Shown: positions 35,282 through 45,545, counted from the first letter of the stretch. The stretch: DNA of 64,000 nucleotides from Aradus depressus (GCA_963662175.1 OY759214.1:16678001-16742000), one strand, 5' to 3'. Program-made: numbers and translations. Notes: generated by a model not told the origin, from the sequence alone.

Positions 35282-35332
35282 GTTACCATAGTAACTCCTC
35301 TCTCTCTCTGCCCCTACCCCCAGTCTCCAATC
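35282..35332 (+). promoter_or_regulatory. RFX X-box plus CCAAT box upstream of a candidate first exon
   Basis: GTTACCATAGTAAC (35282-35295) fits the palindromic RFX/DAF-19 X-box consensus GTTRCCATRGYAAC at every position. It lies 100-113 bp upstream of the ATG at 35395. A CCAAT box (35328-35332) and a sharply GC/CT-rich tract (35340-35390) lie between them. In animals, X-boxes within about 250 bp of the ATG mark genes for cilia assembly or ciliated sensory neurons (established knowledge). The promoter role of this site is inference. Confidence 0.5.
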
Positions 35333-35394
35333 AATAGGACACCTCGCCTCCCGCCAGCCGCCCCGCGCCGCCTCCCCTCCCTTCCTTATCAACT

Positions 35395-35516
35395 ATGAAT
35401 GGAACTGCCCTCGGACCTACTTTTACTCCATACCAACAACAGTCAGTTGAAGAAAACATGCAACTTCCCCAGTATGAAAAATATTTCTATTTTATGAATG
35501 TTAATTTCCGGGACAG
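35395..35516 (+). CDS. Candidate first coding exon behind the X-box (unrecognised protein)
   Basis: The ATG follows the GC-rich promoter-like tract. The frame begins MNGTALGPTFTPYQQQSVEE and continues to ...NVNFRD, where AG|GTTAGT (donor at 35517) is the best splice site. Read through, the frame stays open to 35640. The first 16 residues look coding in composition, with no runs of AT-driven residues; the later part is less convincing. The exon would end in phase 2, whereas the next exon I can see (37003) is in phase 0, so at least one further exon is missing or one of the two is wrong. I do not recognise the protein. Confidence 0.33.
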
Positions 35517-35984
35517 GTTAGTTGGTTTTGAGGAAATCATGCTATTAAATTATAGACTCTCACTTAAGCCTCATTCTCCTTCGTCTGATTTGACTGAAAT
35601 AAAATATGTCTCCCTCATTGGTTTCGAGTTCCATGTATGAAATATTAAGTCTATAGGATCATTCTCCCTGGAGCTGATACAGTTTTCAATTAATCCTCCT
35701 TAATATGGAAGAAATACGATAACGGTCATGTGCCAAACCCATCTCAAACGCCTGAAGTTGAAGAAAAGAATGTATTACTTTACCGCGAATAATTTATGAT
35801 TCAAGAATAGTAAGTTGACATAAGTTAAGAGGAGACAAAAGGCTAGGGAAAGCATACTTTCCATCAGTACCGAGAAATGTTATTTCTTATTGTTTTGTTT
35901 AAGGGAATAAAAGTTATAACTAAAACACCTTTAATTTTCTTTTGATAAGTAAGTTAAAAATTCGATTGCATAATGGAAAATATT

Positions 35985-36314
35985 AGTTAGTTATTATGAT
36001 TCATGCCCGGGCTTTAACTACGAGGTCATATTGCCTACTACCAGAGCGCTCTTTCGTCACTCTGGTGGACATGAGTCAGACTCTACTGCGGGAGTCTTAA
36101 ATTTTGCCTACCCTAAATTTTTGTTCACCTAGGACAGGGGTCTACCTGACATCGTACAGGCTCGGGACCATCGCTTAACGTCCCACCAAAGGACGGCGTG
36201 CTTAAGTTTATTTTACCTCCCAGATAAAATAAACTAAAGGCCTCGGTCGGGTTTCGAACCCACGATCTTGAGCTCAGAAGACAAGCACGCATACCACTGA
36301 GCTACCGGCACCCT
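35985..36314 (-). mobile_element. SINE-1, full length
   Basis: GTTAGTTATTATGATTCATG to GAGCTACCGGCACCCTCT; in the presumed first intron of the X-box candidate gene. Confidence 0.93.
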
Positions 36315-36429
36315 CTATTATATATATACATATATTATTTAATCGAACCAGAATACAAGTAACTGAATAAAATCTTTTTAGTCTCTTAAAAATAAAGTTA
36401 TTTTAAAATAGATTTGTAATGTCCTGATA

Positions 36430-36790
36430 ATTCCTGATAAAATAAATGTATCGACGTGCAATTGTATATGTGTGTCTGAAACTCCATGAGGACGACAAGT
36501 ATTAATTTTCAGTCAAATCGACCAAAGAGAAGGGGGGATCAGAGGGGCTCAACTCAAAAACCCATACAACTGTCGATGTATCGACCTAAAATTTTATATT
36601 TTAATACAAATCCCTATTAGGAAGACAAATATTAATTTTTCGCGAAATTGGTCGTCGGGAAACATGGGGGAGGGAGGTCAGTCATAGGAGGGGAGTTCGA
36701 CTTAACCCAATAACTGACGATGTAATGAATGTATCACTCAAAATTTAGTAATAGGATTCAGAAGCCATTATGTAAGCAACTAGTATTTTT
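36430..36790 (+). repeat. Family E modules
   Basis: Two to three modules (CAATTGTATATGTGTGTCTG AAACTCCATGAGG..; GACCTAAAATTTTATATTTT) ending AATTTAGTAATAGGATTCAG AAGCCATTATGTAAG. Confidence 0.55.
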
Positions 36791-37002
36791 TAGTCTTGAA
36801 AATGTATCAAATATTTTATTCAATCCTATAATCAAGAGATTTGCGGTTTAGTTTTCCCGAAATTTTTGTAATTCAAAATTGTTCGTGATGCTGAAATTGT
36901 AAATTATAATTAAAGCACAGCTACTGAAAGGGATTTTCAGTCAGTAAAGTGATCTAAAGAGTCTGTTTATCTTCAAAACTAAATATAAAAATTAATTCAC
37001 AG

Positions 37003-37163
37003 CTGACTCGTGTCAGTGGAGGTAGGAATGAACGGATTATGTGCATAGCTGATGAGACCCCTCTGTTGATTGCCATCCAGAGGACTGTGTACAGACCTCT
37101 TGGAGCTAGGTGTAACTTGCTAATGTCTAGGGCCAGCTACCAACTCCAGTGTTACCTCCCTGG
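37003..37163 (+). CDS. Candidate internal exon (unrecognised protein)
   Basis: Acceptor TTCACAG at 37001-37002; open frame of 53 codons starting LTRVSGGRNERIMCIADETP and ending YQLQCYLP(G); donor GG|GTATAT at 37164. The segment is much more GC-rich and codon-balanced than the family E sequences on each side, and the other two forward frames are closed. It enters in phase 0 and leaves in phase 2. Cysteines (MC, RC, QC) hint at an extracellular or folded domain, but I cannot assign a family. Confidence 0.45.
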
Positions 37164-37904
37164 GTATATATATGCTCTTATATACTATATACTGATTGCA
37201 TAAACCCCTATATTATCGGTGAAGTTACGTAACGGGTCATGAATTGCACGTTCTGACGTGGTGGTGCATCTAAGTAACTGACGATGTAATGAATGTAGCG
37301 ACCCGAAATTGTGGAGGAAGATTCAAAAGAACCTGTAAGTCAATTATTGATTTTTAGCCCAAATGGTTTTGAATGAGGAGCGAAAAGTTTCAACAATTTT
37401 CAACTTATTTTCTGTAATTATTCTTATAATTTTTCCTTCCCGTTATCCTTTTGTTTATTTGTATTCTATTATTACATTTTTAAATAAGAAGAAGAGTTTA
37501 TTATAGCAGTCGTATTTACAGAGGTACAATTATACAATAAGGTTCCTTAACCATTACCCTTATACACTAAATACAAATCAAAAATAATCAATTAATTAAA
37601 AACAATGGAAAAAATACAAAGTAACTGAAATGAATAGAAAATAAATGAATAAACATTCAAAAACAGAGATTATAATTTAAAATCGTGAACGGATATTTTT
37701 GTTTCTCTCCCTGAGTTTTCCCTATTTTCTTTACAAAACGTTTTGATTTGGGTCACACTTAAGTAAAACGTTTTTACAGAAATTTATTAAGTAGCCCAGT
37801 AGGGGCAGTACATTATAAGTACATTTCAATTTGTGTTATTCATTTCTTTCTTATTGTATTATATTATATTTTTACTGTATTAAATCTATGACATTTTGTA
37901 TTTG

Positions 37905-38070
37905 TTAAGTCGCGGCTGAAGATGATAGCAATACCGAAAGTACTCACATATATTTTATATATCTTTTGAAATAGACAATATTTTAAACAAAAAACATTCG
38001 TTTTTCTTTATATTTTTTATTCAGTTTTTCACAATATCTCTGCGAAAATGTTAAGTATCAATAACTTTTT
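37905..38070 (+). repeat. Family C repeat
   Basis: GCTGAAGATGATAGCAATAC CGAAAGTAC, GAAATAGACAATATTTTAAA, TTCGTTTTTCTTTATA, TTTCACAATATCTCTGCGAA. Other copies: 39046-39112, 55546-55755, 56150-56284, 56285-56470 (minus), 57470-57545. Confidence 0.75.
37916..37940 (+). other. Hammerhead-like core in family C repeat
   Basis: CTGAAGA (37916-37922), one extra base, GATA-GCAA-TACC hairpin, GAAAG. Other family C copies give GGTA/TACC (55559, 57480), so stem II was 4 bp in the ancestor. Same layout as the LINE-B core, including the single extra base. Confidence 0.4.
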
Positions 38071-38117
38071 GACCTAAATATTAATTTTCAGGCGCCACAT
38101 TAGATGATACAAGAGAT

Positions 38118-38324
38118 TTATTCAAGAAATAAATTATTTGGAGCGACCTTAAAAATTGAACCATTACCCGAATACATAATTAAAGTTAGGGGAAAAGGGA
38201 GTTGTGTTTTATTTGCTATCCTCCACCGTCTGTTTTTTTCAGGATTTTTCAGTACATAACGAGAAAAGTTCATAATTGATTCAGTCCATAAATTATCTTC
38301 CCATTCCAAGAGGAGTTCGTACAT
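38118..38324 (-). other. Coding-like minus-strand ORF, unrecognised
   Basis: 68 codons starting MYELLLEWEDNLWTESIMNF with balanced amino-acid use. It lies in a presumed intron of the plus-strand candidate gene, next to family C sequence. Probably a transposon-derived fragment; no motif is recognised. Confidence 0.2.
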
Positions 38325-38375
38325 CTAAATTTTCTACTCAACTGCCTAGAGTTCTCACTCAATATAGCTCTCAGT

Positions 38376-38585
38376 CTTTTTTTATCTGCAAAGTTACAAA
38401 ACCTTATGGACGCCGTCCTTTGCAGGGGATGTTAAAAAGTTAAAAAAAAACCATAACCTAATGTGTAGGCAAAATTTAGGACTCTCCCAGTAGAGTGCAG
38501 TTCATGTCCATCATAGTAGCGAAAAGCCCTACGAGACGATATGACCTAATAGTTAAAAGCCTGGGCGTGAAATACAAAACAAATA
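38376..38585 (+). mobile_element. SINE-1, highly degenerate
   Basis: GGACGCCGTCCTTTGCAGGG and GTAGGCAAAATTTAGGACTC remain recognisable. Confidence 0.65.
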
Positions 38586-38589
38586 GTGA

Positions 38590-40490
38590 AGTGATAAAGA
38601 TAAATTGTATTTATTGTTAAGTATTCATACTTTTTCGTATAAAAAGTTTTATCTTCACAAGTAAAATACCAATAAATAATTTGACTATTTGTCTAATTCT
38701 GCAAAAAGTCAGTTTTACAGCAGTTTTCAGAGAGCTTATTTTTCTCAACAGTAGTGAAAATCGAATGTACCGTATTTTCATGTAACAAAAAGTTACTTTT
38801 CTCTTTAGAAAAAAACCCTGATCTTTTCCATTATTTTGGGAATTTTTATTGATTCCTTGATTAGAAATACAGTCGAATTATTATTTAAATAAAAACACTT
38901 TTTTACAACTACTGAAACTTTAACTAAATTTTTGCTTGGCTTCCAACATGTATGCTATATGAAAAATATTAAGAAATTAGAATTAAATTTATTCAATTTC
39001 CCAAAAAATTATAAATATGTTCTTTGGAAAAATAGTAATATTTACGGTTTTCTTTATAGTTTTTAGTATAAGTGTTTCACAATATCTTTGCAAAAATGTT
39101 AAGTAACAGTTTCATATTTGTAGTTCAATGTTTCCTCAAAAGAGAGCAGTTGCTGCAATGTACAAATAGTTCAAGACGTACCCACAAGGTAGCTGGCGCA
39201 TCGCATTGTGATAGTTGAATATTTCCTCACTAGAGAACCCCAATTCCACTTAATAGCTATTGCTATTGGAAAGGTTGGTCTGATTATTTTCCCAAGAATC
39301 TGAAAAAATCAAATGGATATTGTTATAAAATTTGATTTTGCACATTTTTCCGTGTTTATTATACATTTTAGGAAGAATAGTTATGCACTAGGTAAAAACA
39401 AAATGAGTAAGGGATTCATGGATTTTTTACATTGTTATAATATCAACAAAGAGTTGCGTTTTTAAAATAATTTCTTATACTTTTTTTTCTTTATTTCATT
39501 ATTATTACAAAATATTTTGCATGTAAAATAGAATGGCAATGATAAATCGAATATGTAATTTAAACTAGGTGTTAGGTAGGTATTTCTCACAAAAGAAAAT
39601 ATGAATTCAAATTAAATTTTCCTTAACGATAAAATTACAATTGACATTTCATAATATATTTTTTAAATATACTATGGTAATATCGCATGACCCTAAAAAC
39701 TGTCATAATTTTCGTTTTATGACAAAAATGTAGATACATATTAATTATGGTGAAGTCCGTCGTATTTTTGTTAGATGCTTTGTTCCTAAATATCTTAAGA
39801 ATTTTTATGAATCAATGTTGTAGGGTTTTTCCGTTTATTCTTACTTTTGGAAAGAATAATATTCCCAATATACCTACATCTTAAATTGTTATTAAATATT
39901 GACCTATTGTGATTTTATTATATATATACGTTTTTTTAGTTTATTCTACTATTCTTAATACTGTTGGAAATAATAATATTCCGAACAAACAATACCTAAA
40001 AATGAATAAACTATATTGACGTTATTTCTTTATTCACTTAATTACTTCTTATTATGGCAATTATTGTTCTTGGATTTCTAAGTTATGGTAATTGGAAAAA
40101 AATTACTATGTATATAACTAACGGCCTAAAAGCATAATTGTGTAAAATCTTGAAAATTAGCTAATTTGAAACTTTTCATTTTTCATTTGTTTTTCCTGCA
40201 AACTTCTTATTTTTTGTGTTACGACAACGTAGTGATCCACGTTATATAACTTTTGAAAGATTGGTCCTAATAAGATGGGACTAAGTTCATCGCACTGGGG
40301 GTGGTGGCATTACGTTGTCTCAGCCTTCCACCAGGAGCGCTCTACATACCTTAACTTTAAAAGTCTCCTAACAGGTCACAAAATGGTCATATATATATCA
40401 TTCCCACTATTATTGAGAGACCAGGAACATTTTATGTCGCACCATTGATTCATAGAAGGGCCCGAAAGGAGAATAAATAAGATTTTGTTT
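38590..40490. other. AT-rich presumed intronic DNA
   Basis: Apart from the family C piece and candidate exon near 39046-39188, I see only AT-rich sequence and a short GC-richer block (40275-40365). Confidence 0.5.
39110..39188 (+). CDS. Candidate internal exon bridging 37163 and 40984
   Basis: Acceptor GTAACAG (ends 39109) and good donor CACAAG|GTAGCT (39189). Entering in phase 2 and leaving in phase 0 it fits both neighbouring candidate exons exactly and reads through as FIFVVQCFLKRE..TNSSRRTHK. Two cautions: the acceptor abuts a family C repeat fragment (39046-39112) and has a poor pyrimidine tract, and a second acceptor (TTTGTAG, ends 39123) would give another phase. Confidence 0.33.
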
Positions 40491-40561
40491 ATTGTATAGT
40501 AACATTTTGAAAAATCCCTTATACCTAAGTTCAATCAGGTTTCAATAGTCAGTTAGAGAGG

Positions 40562-40943
40562 GTGGCCGGTAGCTCAGAGGTATCGAGCTAGTCTACTGAG
40601 CTCAAGAATGCGGGTTCGAAAGCCCTTAAATTTCTTGAGATGAAAAAACGTTGAGCAAGCCGTCCTTTGGATTTTTAGTTATTATGACTCATGCCCGGGC
40701 TTTTACAATGAGGTCATATCGCCTACTAGCGTAGCGCTCTTTCGTCACTCTGGTGGTCCTGAGCCCGACTTAATCCAGGTTTATTCACATCGTACAGGCT
40801 CGGGTCCATCGCTTAACACCTTATCTCAGAAACGACCTGCTCAAGGTTTTTTCTTTTCACTCTCCCAAATAAAAAAAGACGAAGGGCCTCGGCACCTTTA
40901 GTTCTGTAGGCAAGCACGCAACCTTTGAACTACCAGTACACTC
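40562..40943. mobile_element. Composite: SINE-1 head (+) joined to SINE-1 (-)
   Basis: 40562-40670 is a plus-strand 5' part (GCCGGTAGCTCAGAGG..CGTCCTTTGGAT). From 40675 a minus-strand SINE-1 runs to 40943. The two heads are inverted repeats at the outer ends. The same junction occurs at 43117-43464. Confidence 0.85.
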
Positions 40944-40983
40944 TGACGTTTCAATAATTTTCCATTCTCTCTTGTAATTTCAG

Positions 40984-41097
40984 GGTAGCTGTATACAATC
41001 GGTGGCCTACATAGAGCCCAACAATAACAGCAGAACACTGGACATGCTCATATTTACCGCCTCTAAAGAAATGTTAATAAGATGTCTTACGAAACAG
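40984..41097 (+). CDS. Internal exon of the same plus-strand gene
   Basis: A strong acceptor (CTCTCTTGTAATTTCAG, ends 40983) and donor (ACAG|GTAACG at 41098) bound exactly 38 codons, GSCIQSVAYIEPNNNSRTLD...CLTKQ, phase 0 to phase 0. The other two frames contain stops. It lies between SINE-1 and LINE-B insertions but is itself unique in the window. Composition is clearly coding-like. The protein family is not recognised. Confidence 0.58.
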
Positions 41098-41439
41098 GTA
41101 ACGTTTAATAAAGTCATCCGATGACAAACTCAAAACAAACCTCAACAAAAGGCACCCTACTATTATTTTTATTTAGAACCTTTTTCGTAGTATTTTTCTT
41201 AGTAATTTTGACAGTCTGGATAGTTTGAATAGTCGAGTGTTATCCTGAGTATAAACAGTGCAACTAATGCAGACTTAAGGACCGTGAAAAAGATCGTCGT
41301 ACAAATAGTCGTTACAAAAAAAAAAAAATTGTTATCTTCGCCTTTCCTGATAGTTCTTCGCTCGCCTGCTATTCGTTACAAATTGATAAGTAACAAAAAA
41401 TATCCCGTATTAACACTTTTCTTTGCTTCCTATTTTCTT

Positions 41440-41935
41440 GAATGGAATAGGTACAATTAAAACATTTTAAATTCAACTAAAAATGTTTTTGTTACAGAAA
41501 ACCCTTACTCGGATAGTTAATTTTTTTCTCATCGTCTTTCATGTTCTAACAATTATCTCACATTTACTTCTCTTTTTATTTTGTTGTTCCTGTACAGATA
41601 TATATATATATTTTTTTTTTGTAGCCTTAAGTACGATGCATATTAGCCATGATTCTTATACCATTGTGTTACCTAGTTATTTACGACATCCATGTCCCCG
41701 GGAGGGAGTTCTATCTACGAAATAAAACTCACTCCCGGACGGGATTGGAACCCGCAAACCATGGTTAGACCTTCCAGCATAGGCTCTAAGCTCTAGCCCG
41801 CTCGGCCACCATGGCTCCCAGATACTCTCCTATAATGTCCATCGGAATTACTTTTTGTTTAATAATAATAATTTAATAATTATATATTTCAATTCGATTA
41901 TATATTATCTGTTATATATCATCTATTAGTTTACG
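41440..41935 (+). mobile_element. LINE-B copy, interrupted by SINE-2
   Basis: 41460-41530 matches the C-terminal tail of the 59710 copy (AACTAAAAATGTTT..ACAGAAAAC). After the SINE-2 insert (41611-41820) the LINE-B 3' region resumes (CCTATAATGTCCATCGGAAT, as at 10285). It lies in the intron between the 40984 and 42554 exons. Confidence 0.5.
41611..41820 (-). mobile_element. SINE-2, full length
   Basis: Reverse complement of the 34569 element: poly(T), GGGAGGGAGTTCTATCTACG, GGGATTGGAACCCGCAAACC, CTCGGCCACCATGGCTCCC. Inserted in LINE-B. Confidence 0.8.
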
Positions 41936-42098
41936 TGATTCATGCCCGGGTATTCTATGAAGTCATATCTACTACCAGAGCGGTCTTTCGTCACTCTGGT
42001 GTACATGAGCCCGACTCTAAATTTTAATTTACCTAGGGTAGAGGTTTTTCGCGAGTATCTGAGATCGTACAGGCTTGGGAACGTCCCATCCGAAGGAT
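41931..42098 (-). mobile_element. SINE-1 3' half
   Basis: GTGATTCATGCCCGGG to CCCATCCGAAGGA, then poly(T). Confidence 0.75.
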
Positions 42099-42232
42099 TT
42101 TTTTTTTTTTTTTAATGAGTGCTCCTGACCCCAGGGGGGAGTCGGTCACATCACCCTATGTTTGACGGGAATGGGTAACCTTCTCCGGTTTATTTACAAT
42201 TTTTTTTTTTTATTTACACGTTACTATGGACG

Positions 42233-42264
42233 TCTGTGGACCGGCTCAGTGGCTACGGTCCACA
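42233..42264. other. 10-bp perfect hairpin with box A-like loop
   Basis: CTGTGGACCG / CGGTCCACAG separated by GCTCAGTGGCTA. Confidence 0.5.
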
Positions 42265-42553
42265 GTCGTTCTTGGTTTTTCGAGCGCCTCTTTGCGCCGA
42301 GCGAGCCTGTTCTGCCTGTGTCCCTCTATCTATTTTCTCTAGATTGTATCTTCCTACGCTATTTAGGGATGCAATCCACTATTTTTCATTGGGGAACGCG
42401 AACAGCCGTTTAGGTTTTCCATCCAAAAGTTAGTAATGAGAATATTAAACAACCTATAATTGTAGCGTATTTATTAATTTAATAATTATAATATTAATGT
42501 AGATTTTTATTTAATATATGAATGTTGTTATTAATATATTTTTCTGTTTACAG

Positions 42554-42667
42554 ATGTATAGCAAGAAATTTCTGAAGGTGACAACTGCTTCTCGCAATGT
42601 GCAGTCTTACCATTTTTTCCCAGAGAGTCAGCCTGGATGCATTAGGACACGACATAGATTCATCTAA
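42554..42667 (+). CDS. Terminal exon of the same plus-strand gene
   Basis: The acceptor TTTTTCTGTTTACAG ends at 42553. It is followed in phase 0 by 37 codons, MYSKKFLKVTTASRNVQSYH..IRTRHRFI, and TAA at 42665-42667. A canonical poly(A) signal AATAAA (42762-42767) follows 95 nt later. The phase matches the exon ending at 41097, and no SINE or LINE sequence is involved. It could instead be the last exon of a separate gene, but the shared phase and spacing (1.46 kb) favour one gene. Confidence 0.58.
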   Translation: MYSKKFLKVTTASRNVQSYHFFPESQPGCIRTRHRFI

Positions 42668-42761
42668 GGAAGTCCCTTCTAGTCTTAAGTACCTTAGACT
42701 AGGAGGCTACACCCGAGACCCTTTAGAAAATGTATTGCATACACACAAATTTTGATTCATC

Positions 42762-42767
42762 AATAAA
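42762..42767 (+). terminator. Poly(A) signal of the plus-strand candidate gene
   Basis: AATAAA, 95 nt after the stop of the 42554-42667 exon. Confidence 0.5.
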
Positions 42768-43116
42768 ATTTCTAGTAGTTGAAAAACGTTGTATCTTGTA
42801 CTTTATTTGAGATGTTTGAGATTTCTGAAAGTCTAATACATGTATTGTTCTTGAGGAGCTTGGACAATAAATTCATATCTAAGACTGACTAACATACGTA
42901 CCTCTTTATGTTATCAACAGCACCTCACAACATTTGATTGTTTTTAAAAATTATTTGTCTGTATAAAGTGAAATTCTCAAGAGAGGGGACCCTAAAAGTA
43001 ATAGAATTATTGAGGAAATGTAAACATTGTAGAATTTTCCAAACGATATCTACTGGGACTGAGTAGCCTTAAATCCTTTATACCCAAGTAAAATTAGGTT
43101 TCGATAGTCAGAAAGA

Positions 43117-43464
43117 GCGGCGGTAGCTCAGAGGTAACCTGCTAGCCTACTAAGCTCAAAATCGCGGGTTCGAATCCTTGACTTTTGGATTTTAGTTATT
43201 ATGACTCATGCTCGGGGTTTGTCTACAAGATCATATCGCCTACTACCAAAGCGTTTTTTTGTCACTTTGGTGGACATGAGCACGACTCTACGATGGGAGT
43301 AATAAATTTTGCCTATCCTAAATTTTTATTCAGGTAGGGTAGGGGTCTTTAACGACGGCTTGCTTAAGTTTATTTTACCTCCCAGATAATGTCGGCCGGG
43401 TTTCGAATCCGCGATCTTGAGCTCAGTAAGCAAGCACGCATACCACTGAGCTATCGGCACCCCC
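43117..43464. mobile_element. Composite: SINE-1 head (+) joined to SINE-1 (-), second copy
   Basis: The plus head 43117-43190 (CGGTAGCTCAGAGG..CTTTTGGAT) joins a minus copy 43192-43464 at the same breakpoint as 40562-40943. The 60 bp upstream (about 43056-43116) also match 40494-40561. Confidence 0.85.
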
Positions 43465-45539
43465 TTATATTTTTTTAAATATTATTCATCACGCAAATCA
43501 TGGAATCTTGTTATTTCCTCGTTTTACAAATAAATACCATATAATTATTTTCAGGACAATCATTCAAAATTGTATAAGTTGTTTCTTTTGTTTATTTCAA
43601 TTTAAAAAAAAAAATATATATATTCCAGAAGCGACGAAAATATTTTATAATTAATGTAGGTACTTAAAACTATACTTTTTTTGTCTTGTCTAAAGGCTCG
43701 TTACACATCTCCAACATTAAACTGTCATTTGTGTTCCAAGCTCTTTCTTCTTGAAATGACAATGTTTGTTAATTTAGAAATGGAAAATGGAAATTCTTAC
43801 AAAACACTGTCTTGTGTTTGGAATGATTTTATAGAATATTGTACGGGTTAAAAAAAAATTAATTTAGTCATAAAGTAGAGAAACGGCCGCAAATGGCTAA
43901 AAGTAAACTAAAAGTATTTTAGATAAATATTTATTGCCAATTGTTTTTGAATTAATATTTTTATTTTTAATAAAACATGTATTATAAAACGTTCTTAATT
44001 TTATAGAACGTAAAATTATGTTATTAAAAAAATGTTAATAGTAATATATATATTTTATATTAAATATATTTGGTCAATAAATAACTTTATTGTTCACGAT
44101 GAATGTTTCAACCTTTTTCCTTATTGCAGAATTAACGTAAGTTAATGGTGAAAAAAAAAAAGAATTATCTTGTTTTAAATAAACGAGAACGAAAAGTAGT
44201 TTAGTTCGTGCTATTACATTGGGGCGCTGAATTGAAGTTAAATCGCTACAAATATCACAGTCTCAAGGTTCTCTTGTATATGTATTAATTTATCCTGTGA
44301 AATTGTCAGTTTCAGATAAAGTAGCTATAGAATGAATTAATCGACGGGAATTTTTTTATGTGTATCCAGAACCTCATAAGGATGACACTTATTATTTTAA
44401 GCGAAAACAGCCAAAAGGGAGGGGAGGTTCACTCAAAAACTTTTAAAAAATGCATTGACACGAAATTTCACATGGAAATTCAAAACCCCATAAGGTCCTA
44501 TTAATTTTGAGTGGAATCACCCTAAAAGAAGGGGAGGCTCAACTGAAAAATCCCCAATAACTGTCGATATAATAAATGTGTCGACAGGAAATTTTATATT
44601 TAAATTCAAAAACCCATAAAGACGGACAATTTTTTCTCGAATTCGGCCGTAGGAAAGTGGAGATCAGAGGTGAAGCCTTTACTCAAAAACTGCCGATGTA
44701 ATGAATGTATCGATATATTTAGTATGAGGATTCAGAAGTGCCTGTGTAAGTCAACTATGGCCCAAACGGTCGATTGGAACATCGCCAGTCCTTCATCGAC
44801 TACGATTTTTTAAGTATTTCTTTTAAATATTCAATAATATACGATGTCCTGAGGTAACGAAATTCTCTTGTTATGCTCCGACGGAAACGTCGTGTATCTA
44901 CTCTGTAGCACAGTTATTAAATAAGATTTAAGTCGGAGAGTTACGAATATATATTTATTTATATATTTCCGTTAAGAAATCCGCTAAGCGGCAAACTGTC
45001 TCGCTCAAAATGAATTTAAATGAGAAAAATTATATGAGCTTTCTGCTTTCTGTTTACATTCATCTACACACATGTTTTTAAAGAAGATTTTTTTTTTACT
45101 TTCTCCCCATAATGGGGATAATATGAAGAAAGTATTGCAATCGAACAAAACAAACCGGATCATGAGATGTTGGTATTTTTTTAAATGAATAACATCTCAT
45201 GAGTTCCATTCAACAGTTTTCTTCATATGTTAGCAAAATTATTTTTAATGACACAACTTCATTTAATTCGATTTTGGCCTGTCTTGAAAATAGACAGCAC
45301 TTTCTCTGGAGGCCAGGTATCTGCATTTTTTTAGACTTTCTTGCATTTGAGTTTTTTACAGCTTCTTAGTGTTTCTCACTTGTTTTAGGGGAAAATATGA
45401 GGTAGCCTCGTAAATATGATCTATTGTATTTCTAATACGACCTTTTCCATTTCTATTAATTTACATTGTTGAGTAATATTTTAAAAGTGGATAGTTACAG
45501 GTTTAAGGAATAAGAAAAGAAATTATAAAAAAAACATAA
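43465..45539. other. Intergenic stretch before the cuticular gene 3' end
   Basis: AT-rich; only the family E copy 44290-44830 is recognised. Confidence 0.5.
44290..44830 (+). repeat. Family E copy with about four 120-bp modules
   Basis: The repeated block (TCGACR-GAAATTT..AATTCARAACC-CATAAGGAYG..TTTTGAGTGAAATCR..AAGGGRGGGGAGG) occurs at about 44335, 44456, 44581 and 44690. Confidence 0.65.
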
Positions 45540-45545
45540 TTTATT
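45540..45545 (-). terminator. Poly(A) signal of the cuticular-type protein gene
   Basis: AATAAA on the minus strand, about 80 nt after the TAA stop at 45625-45627. It is the first canonical signal downstream and gives a short 3' UTR. Confidence 0.65.

Noticed and set aside
35640..35800. Possible extra exon WKKYDNGHVPNPSQTPEVEE
   Set aside because: Composition is coding-like, but I found no convincing acceptor, the donor is weak, and the phase does not join the 35395 and 37003 exons.
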